Below, in pieces: positions 57,356-64,000 of a DNA stretch of 64,000 bases. Within the stretch, counting starts at the first letter, position 1. Each line of letters opens with the position of its first letter. The stretch lies in assembly GCF_001625305.1 (NCBI RefSeq), contig NW_017803113.1, positions 442,867 through 506,866 on the forward strand. The letters run 5' to 3'. The DNA comes from Branchiostoma belcheri (Eukaryota; Chordata; Leptocardii; Amphioxiformes; Branchiostomatidae). Both the position numbers and the translations under genes were made by a program. Below the pieces are notes generated by a model. It saw only the letters and a program-made list of their open reading frames with translations. It made no database searches and was not told the origin of the DNA.

Positions 57356-59204
57356 CTAATGGAGGTCTATGAAACAAGAACCAGTACCTGCTATAGGTGG
57401 CATGTTCTTGGTGGCAATGTTTTCATTATTTTCTGGCACATGCTCGTTAGCTGGTCGGCGGGATGCTGGTGGTGGTAGGAAGTTGCCGATAGCTGGGAGT
57501 TTAGTATCCGATGACCGTTCATTCGCATTCGACTGGATGCCTTCATCCGATGGAATGTTAGCTTTTCCGATGACATTCGGTATAATGTCCCTGCTGTCGC
57601 TTTCACCATCGCCTGTACGTTCCTTGGCTCGCTCCATAGCCTCTTCCTTGGCTCGCTCCATAGCCTCTTCCTTGGCTCGCTCCATAGCCTCTTCCTTGGC
57701 TCGCTCCATAGCCTCTTCCTTGGCTCGCTCCATAGCCTCTTCCTTGGCTCGCTCCATAGCCTCTTCCTTGGCTCGCTCCATAGCCTCATTCAATTTGCTA
57801 TCGTCATTCAGATCAGTGCTGTAGTCTGCATCCATCGGACGAGAGCCCTTAAGTCCATTGCTTGATTCCAAGTCCAACGTGGAAGACGAAGAAAAAAGGT
57901 ACTGATGTACTATAGAGATGACATTTTTAATAGCTTCCACAAGAGTATCCTTGCCAGAAATCTGTACAACCGAGTTCACGTCCTCATTCACGTCCTCATT
58001 CGGCAAATTACGCGGGTCGTCCTCCAAACTGAGAGCCGGCATCTTTGCTTCTAAAGTATTCTTAGCGATAGTTTCCACTAAATCTTCTATTTCGGAATCC
58101 GATAGAGTTCTAGGTCCTTCAATTTCATATTCAGGTCTTCTTTGAATTTCTGCCGCTTTTTCTGCCGCTTCAAGTCGATCTCTTCCTTCCGCTTCTAACT
58201 TTGGGAAACTAACCCTTTCAGATTCGAGGTCAGTATCGTAGATGTAATCGTCAAAGTCGGGTTCTTCCGCCGATTTCAGGCTAGATTTTCCAATGGCATT
58301 CTTTAAAATTTCTGACGCTTTTCTTTTTAACGCTTCAAGTCGATCACTTCCTTCCGCTTCTAACGTTGCTAAACTTTTAGATTCGAGGTCAGTATCGTAG
58401 ATGTAATCGTCAAGGTCGGGTTCTTCCGCCGATTTCAGGCTAGAGTTTCCAGTGGCATTCTTTAAAATTTCTGACGCTTTTTCTAACGCTTCTCTTCCTT
58501 CCGCTTCTAACGTTGGTAAACTAACGATTTTAGATTCGAGGTGAGCCCTGATGACGTCCTCGATACTGAATTCCGGCATCTTTTCTTCTGAATCTTCTAA
58601 CGTTGATGAATTAAACCTTTCAGATACGAGGTCATCGAAGATGTCATCGTCAAAGTCGGGTTCTTCCGCCGATTTCAGGCTAGAGTTTCCAATGGCATTC
58701 TTTAAAATTTCTAACGCTTCTCCGAGTTTTAACGCTTCAAGTCGATCTCTTCCGAAATCCAATAGACTTTTAGATCTTCCATTCTTTTCAATTTCTGACG
58801 CTGGTTCTAACGCTTTTTTTAACGCTTCAAGTCGATCTCTTCTTTCCGCTGCGAAACCAACCCTTTCAGATTCGAGGTCAGTATCGTAGAATATGTAATC
58901 GTCAAAGTCGGGTTCTTCCACCGATTTCAGGCTGATGGAATTCAGGTCAGGTAGGGCATTCCCGGAGTCCAGGGTAATATTACTACTCACGATCTGCACA
59001 ACATCAGCAAGAACTGATTCAAAAGCACTGCGACTTTGGGCTTTATTCGGATCCCGTAAAATGTGTATATTTTTCAAATCTTCTCTTTGTAAATTTGGCA
59101 CATCTTTTGGTCTGGCGGTTGCACCGAGCGCCATAAACAGAAGCAAGACGAGGTTCAGAGGCGAAGCGACGCCGAAGATCATGGCTAAGGCTCGGTGGAA
59201 TGTC
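57356..59204 (-). CDS. Secreted acidic repeat protein, unknown function
   Basis: The coding frame is 57356-59182 (608 codons, ATG at 59182); the 22 nt before the ATG are 5' UTR reaching an AG acceptor (TTTGATTCAG) at 59205. A signal peptide is clear: PLNLVLLLFMALGATARP. I do not recognise the family. Visible are four copies of a ~60-residue unit with the core SLKSAEEPDFDDYIYDTDLE preceded by ASEILKNAIGN and followed by LEAEGRDRLEALK, an exact seven-fold octapeptide EAMERAKE (24-nt units, 57618-57785) and a tail with NFLPPPASRRP and a single Cys (SCFIDLH). The Tyr residues in DDYIYDTDLE lie in acidic context suited to tyrosine sulfation. The helical EAMERAKE block would form a charged single alpha-helix. 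Secretion is well supported; the role is unknown. Confidence 0.75.
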
Positions 59205-59314
59205 CTGAATCAAAGATAAGAAAAACAGTACAGCATCTTTGAATGAATGATTTCATCAGGTTGGTAAACGAATGAATAGCAAAGTTCTTTGATCACAACC
59301 ATTTACTTTTCATC

Positions 59315-59880
59315 TGTATCTGTATCGGTATAGCCGGTATAACCGCCCTTTGGCGTAACACACCAGCTTCTGTATCTGTATAGCCGGTATAACCGCCCTT
59401 CGGCGTAACACACCAGCTTCTGTATCTGTATAGCCGGTATAACAGCCCTTCGGCGTAACACACCAGCTTCGCAGGCACGCGGCGCGGCGGCAGGTAGCTA
59501 TATCACACCGAACGGCTTGTTACACTCAATCTTTGCACATTTGATTGCAGGAGTTGTTTAAAGTTTTCTAGTGATGATGCCCCAACTGTGCTTGGTGGCA
59601 ACGAGTTCCAGTCTACGATAGTTCTGGGGAGTTTTTGAATACCTCAATTCTTGGTTGATAACTCTAATATTTGAAGGCATGACTGTTTCTTGTTCTTTCT
59701 GGGCTGGCATCAGATACTTAGTGGTTGGTACGTCCACCAGTTTATTAGTCATTTTGTACATCATGCACAGTCTGGACATTCTACGTCTGTCTTCCAGCGA
59801 CCCCGGCTGTAGGTTTCTTTTCATTTCCGTTACACTAGCATCCTTCATGCCCTGATGAAGATGACAGACGGTCATCAAAA
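59315..59880 (-). mobile_element. LINE C-terminus with 50-bp terminal repeats (master copy for the tail)
   Basis: The minus strand encodes LEDRRRMSRLCMMYKMTNKL and VPTTKYLMPAQ, the post-RT block of CR1/Jockey-like LINEs, then ~150 nt of 3' UTR and three units of the 50-bp repeat (59316-59470). This shows the orientation and origin of the minisatellite at 39815-40315. Confidence 0.88.
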
Positions 59881-59935
59881 CGTCGGCTCATGAAAAATAA
59901 ATGGTTGTGATCAAAGAACTTTGCTATTCAGTACA
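59849..59935 (+). mobile_element. Penelope-like element terminal piece
   Basis: CCTGATGAAGATGACAGACG followed by GTCATC and AAAACGTCGGCTC is the signature found in Penelope-like terminal regions (family form CTGATGAAG-hairpin-GAAACGTC). It runs on to AATAAATGGTTGTGATCAAA. GCAAAGTTCTTTGATCACAA also occurs inverted at 59281-59300, so a LINE fragment lies between inverted pieces. Confidence 0.65.
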
Positions 59936-60169
59936 GCATCTTAGCATAAAAGTTCATCTGTGTTGGTATACTTCATTATAACCGAAAGGGCTAAACATTC
60001 TAGCCAACACTAAACGTGTCCAACACTGAACAGAGACGGGGGGGCGACACAGATTATCTGACACGTACGACCCTTTGCTGCAATCACGTGTTTCCGACGT
60101 CACGTTCCGGAAGCTGCAGTAGAAGGGTCCATTCCGTGAACGAAAATTTGGGTAAGTCTCAATTTAGTC

Positions 60170-60587
60170 CAAGGGTTTGGTAGTCCTTGCATACATCAAG
60201 GACTTGCTGAAGCACTCAGGAGGATTTTCATTTCCCACGGGATTGCAACCCGTTTCAAACCACCCACTACTTTAAGACACATTCTTGTTGCGCCCAGGAT
60301 AAAACCCCCAAAGAGAAGAAGTGTGGTGTCATCTACCACATCCCCTGCCAGGGCAGAAACAACAAGGGGCCCTGTCAGGAAACGTACATTGGGGAAACAG
60401 AGAGGTCTCTAAAAGCCAGGTTTCATGAACATACACGGTCTAGCTCTGCCAGTTCAGAGGTGTCACAACACATCCTCATAGAGTCACCCGGACACTTTGT
60501 TTCATTTGACACTGTAAGGATTTTAGACACTGAACAAGACTATTTCTTGAGAGGATGAAGGAAGCCATCTACATCCGGGCCCATCAC
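60170..60587 (+). mobile_element. Penelope-like element C-terminal fragment with GIY-YIG endonuclease
   Basis: Translated pieces include YIKDLLKHSGG, a KPTTTLRHILVAP-like block, then CGVIYHIPCQG and CQETYIGETERSLKARFHEH, the GIY-YIG nuclease core of Penelope-like retroelements, and ILIESPGHFVSFDTVRIL. The catalytic Tyr, the Arg and the downstream Glu/His region are visible. It is a 5'-truncated, broken copy of a few hundred bases; the RT domain is absent. Confidence 0.88.
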
Positions 60588-61510
60588 CCTTATTACCTTC
60601 GCCAAGAAGGTTATGTTTTCAGGGGCGTTCGTGTATGTGTGTGTGTGTGTGTGTGTCTGTCAACACGATAACTTGAGAAGGCCTTGATGGATTGTCTTGA
60701 TACTTGGTAGGTGGGTAGGTCTTGATGAGACCTCAAAACGATTAGATTTTGGACCCCCTAGCGGCTTGTTATGGTACTGCAGCTGAACTTCCGGTTTTGA
60801 TATCTCATGATCTAGACATGCTATGGTGATAAAATTTAGATGGTAGGTAGCTCTTGTGCTGGGGAAGAAGTGATGTGAGTTTAGGCCCCCTAGCGGCTTG
60901 CTCTGGAACTGCAGCGATATATTCTTGAAAATATTCAAAAGGGGATAACTCAAGAACCGGTTGACGGATCGTCGTGATTTTTGGTATGTAGGTAGCTTAC
61001 GTGATGCTTAATATAATTATGTGACAATTATGCAAATATGGATGTAATTTGCATAATTTATGGGGAAATTCTATAAATCAGCTGCATTCCATGATAGGAC
61101 AATTGAAGCTTGTGACATTGGTAATTGACAACGAGAGAAACACAGGAAGATATTGATTATGTTAATAATGACCTAATTTGCATAATTAATGAGAAAATTT
61201 TATAATTATGTAATGATAACTGCCTGGAATTTCATACTTGTGGTATTTGAAAGTTAGATTGAGGTGAACATCATTAAACATAATTTATTCAAATCAGGAC
61301 CTCATTTGCATATTTTATTAGGAAATGCTAGAATGCATTGTTTGTTAATATAAGACTGTTTTTTTGGTTGAGATTATGATAAAATGATATAATTCAAGAA
61401 AATTAGGTTCCTATTTCTTAAATTGGGGGAATAATCTAATCTATAATTTGTCAGTCATAAAGATTAACATCATTTGGCGAAGGTATGAGATCGGGGAACT
61501 CTAGTTCATT
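60588..61510 (+). mobile_element. CTTCGCC-ended element, second full copy
   Basis: It starts ATTACCTTCGCCAAGAAGG and ends TTTGGCGAAGGTATGAGATC, with an internal GT run and TTTGCATAATTAATG blocks, as at 803-1650. It directly abuts the Penelope-like fragment. Confidence 0.85.
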
Positions 61511-61558
61511 GTAAGTCTCAATTTACTCAGTGTTGGCTAGAACGTTTAGCCCTTTTGG

Positions 61559-62534
61559 CCATAGCACAGCATCTTAGACACCCATATATATCAATAGATG
61601 TGTTGGTCTGTTCACTTTTATCAAATCAATCATGTAGTTGCATTGGATTCCTTTAACGTAAAAGATAAAGCCCCAGTATATCATATAAACATAATATACA
61701 TTAACAGATTGTCACTTGTATAGGCAGAAATTTAATGACACTGGATGGTCCCTCAAGTTTGCAGAACAAAAGGCTAAGGACCGTGTTGCCTGGAGGGAAA
61801 AACGAAGAGGAGCCATGGGCCAGTTCTGGTCTAAGCATTTAGGCAGGTAGACAGGCAAGCATTTGTATATTAGTATAATGCGAATTTTATTAAAATTTCT
61901 GTGAAGAAAGAGTTGAGGTGTTTTGTATATAAAAGAGATTAAACAAACCCGGATAAAGCATCGAAGCATTCCGGATCTAGTATCCTGGTAATTATTGATC
62001 GACATAAATGTAATGTGTATTTATTTGTGGGCATGGTGGCCTTGAAAATGTGCACTTAGGTGCACCTGTTCCACCATGCCCCCATGTACATATGGTTAAT
62101 TGTAATAAATAGATAGATAAATAAATAAATAAATAAGTATGTAGCGTTTGACCGTGCATCTTTCTGCTTATGTTGCTGCTCTACGTCGGGAGATTGTTTT
62201 TCACGTTCTTGGACATCAGAACATAAAACAGCGATCAAGAGAACCGTTAACCAGCAAATAAATACAAGTAGTTGTTTTAAAGAAATTATGGCTTCAACAG
62301 GGGATATAAGTATCTATCGGTATTTCAACTTATCACGGGTATGGCCTGAATACAAGAGGATTGGGGGTGGGGGCAAAACAGTAGTATTTAACACCTTTGC
62401 AAGTTGCCCCCCAAAATAGTACCAAAACAAATAATACAGTGCAATATCGTATGTTATAAAAGTTACAAAACAGCACTAAAACTTATGAAGTTTTCAGGCC
62501 GCGTTGTTTGCCGTGTGACTACAAAAAATCGTGT
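61559..62534. other. Intergenic stretch with LINE-like remnants
   Basis: The plus strand at about 61745-61850 encodes KFAEQKAKDRVAWREKRRG, resembling the C-terminus of some LINE proteins, and the segment near 62095 ends in an (AATA)n tail after GTAATAAATAG. Both are weak. No supported gene. Confidence 0.45.
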
Positions 62535-62800
62535 GGGTCGTGTGGCGTCGCGGTAGCGTGTTCGGACAAAGCCCAAGATAGAGGTCCCGGGTTCGAATCC
62601 TGCCCGGTGTCACCGATCTTATGCCCTTGGGAAAGCCACTTTACACGTCTTTCCTCACTTCACTCAGGTGTAAATGACTACCTAGCTTCGGTTAGGAGAG
62701 CCACACCCCACGCACGTTAAAGAACCCACCACACTTATCGAAAAGAGTATGGGACCTTCCCGGTGTGAGTGGCTCAAACCTTACAGTCTGGTCTCAGGTT
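62535..62800 (+). mobile_element. tRNA-derived SINE, family 1, long copy
   Basis: GGTCGTGTGGCGTCGCGGTA box A, a GTCCCGGGTTCGAATCCTGC box B, CACTTCACTCAGGTGTAAAT and the tail TTAAAGAACCCACC. A tRNA gene is excluded by the anticodon-arm mismatch and the SINE body. Confidence 0.9.
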
Positions 62801-62923
62801 TGACATCTTGAAGAGGTGATATTCACCTATCATGTCGATCCTTCCACTAATGTGGTAAATCTTTATAAAATAAAATAAAATAAACATCGTCTGACTTGAA
62901 AGTAGCTACAAACACAAACTTAC

Positions 62924-63018
62924 CTTTGCTATAGAGATGGCAGCGACAGACGTTGGTACTGATCTGTGAAAATGTATCTGAGAGAGAGAGAGTGCTTCAC
63001 AGCGTTCGTACTATATAT
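62924..63018 (-). promoter_or_regulatory. Candidate TATA promoter and 5' UTR exon of the acidic repeat protein
   Basis: On the minus strand a TATATAG box (about 63012-63018) is followed after ~30 nt by an untranslated stretch that ends GCAAAG at a GTAAGT donor (62918-62923). The acidic protein gene at 59204 begins with an AG acceptor and needs such an upstream exon. The ~3.7 kb intron would hold the nested transposons. This is inference. Confidence 0.35.
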
Positions 63019-63019
63019 T

Positions 63020-64000
63020 GTCTATCATAAAACACGTCATCAATTGTGTACTGTACCGTACAACCGTACACAGATCAATATAGCTATCTGTTTCTTTTTT
63101 TAAATTGTATATTTTGTGTATTTATTTTGTAGAGTCACACAAAGCATGGAGATAGAAACCTCCATGCACAAAGTGATTGAAGTTCAAATTCATACCGTAT
63201 TTTCATATAAAACCTTTATTTTTTTTCCATTCCCACCACTCCAGATGGTTCGCCTTCATATGATCAAATCACAAATTCTCTCCACTGCACAAGGAAACCA
63301 CACCACAATATACAATACCAGCTGTGCAAGCTGATACTGTATAAAACATACAAAAGTTTTCCACATGTTTTAAAGTAACAAAATCTTTACGCTACATAGT
63401 GGCAATTAAAAAAGCTACATGTTAAGCAGCAATTTGTAACAAAGTCTACAGTAATCTACAGTAATAGTGACGATCATAGTTCATTACAAAGTGTAAAAGA
63501 ACAAGTAAAATACATCTTTTTTTCTCCTTGCTAAATCTACAATTACAAAATACAGGGTATCATACTTTTATATTCTTGATTATACTCACTCGAATGAGTG
63601 CATCAGCTTTTATTTTGCATGACGCTTATTTTTTTTGCTGACATTTATACTTCAAAATGTTTCTAGAATATAACTTGTACATAAGAAGTATCATTTTCAA
63701 AAATGTCATTGTTTAGGGTACGATTCAAAACTGAATGCATTCTTAGGATAGTTTTGCATGTGTTGTATAAAATTCAGCTGTTTTGTTATGGAAAAGTCTG
63801 TCTTAGAGCCTTGTCAGCGTTTGGCTCTGTCACAGCCTGTTTGTAAATTCTACAACATCAAAATCATACGAATGTGACCGCGCCATAACATAATATCATA
63901 AGGCACACACAGGATAACCCTATGTATATCTGAACATAGCCTCCATAGCATGCCAAAAACTGGGGGGGTCTTCATGGTCTTTGGGATCTTTTATGTGCTA
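63020..64000. other. Intergenic end of window
   Basis: AT-rich sequence without a supported gene. The last 60 nt (63940-64000) match the left part of the MITE at 46816-47007 and are cut by the window end. Confidence 0.6.

Larger units (their letters stand above)
59983..61558. mobile_element. Outer inverted-repeat element with a nested insertion
   Basis: CGAAAGGGCTAAACATTCTA at 59983 and its inverse (TAGAACGTTTAGCCC) ending at 61558 form ~30-nt ends with about two differences. Inside, GTAAGTCTCAATTTA occurs in direct orientation at 60152 and 61511, which looks like a target duplication around a 1.34 kb insertion. Confidence 0.7.

Noticed and set aside
57369-57824. Plus-strand 151-codon frame with repeated SLARSIAS
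   Set aside because: Antisense of the EAMERAKE repeat in the acidic protein.
62535-62610. A tRNA gene
   Set aside because: A and B boxes are present, but it continues into a SINE body shared with three other loci and the anticodon arm does not pair well.

Overview
The window looks like nuclear DNA of an invertebrate chordate, most likely a lancelet (Branchiostoma). Reasons: spliced vertebrate-like genes (UDP-glucuronosyltransferase, a full-length P-Rex Rac-GEF, an IL-17 cytokine), many short introns with canonical GT/AG borders, and a dense mix of tRNA-derived SINEs, LINE tails, MITEs and microsatellites. The species is inferred, not proven.

Layout. 78-5105 (+): a complete seven-exon UGT whose two catalytic residues and one sugar-contact residue are replaced. 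5106-7212: intergenic, with a LINE fragment and a non-autonomous DNA transposon. 7213-42648 (+): a complete 37-exon P-Rex gene of about 1606 codons (DH, PH, DEP, DEP, PDZ, PDZ, long C-terminal region); all exon phases fit. Its introns hold an intact LINE reverse transcriptase ORF, a TTAA-flanked element, a TA-flanked 2.1 kb element, interstitial telomere-like repeats and many SINEs and MITEs. 42649-51886: 3' UTR repeats and transposon debris. 51887-54961 (-): a two-exon IL-17 family gene with a C-terminal cystine-rich cytokine domain behind a roughly 750-residue charged pro-region. 57356-59204 (-): a secreted, acidic, internally repetitive protein of unknown function, perhaps with a 5' UTR exon near 62.95 kb. 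59.3-61.6 kb: nested transposons including a Penelope-like GIY-YIG fragment.

Main discovery candidate. The P-Rex gene carries local same-strand partial copies of about half of its exons, usually with one splice site kept, from one to five extra copies each (exons 2, 6, 7, 9, 10, 11, 13, 17, 21, 22, 23, 24, 29, 32, 33, 35, 37/3' UTR). The UGT, IL-17 and acidic-protein genes in the same window show none that I could find. This could be a repair-driven local copying process, a reservoir of alternative exons, or partly an assembly artefact; each can be tested.

The genes are not an operon and share no obvious pathway: UGT is an ER membrane protein family, P-Rex activates Rac downstream of PIP3 and G-beta-gamma, and IL-17 is a secreted cytokine.
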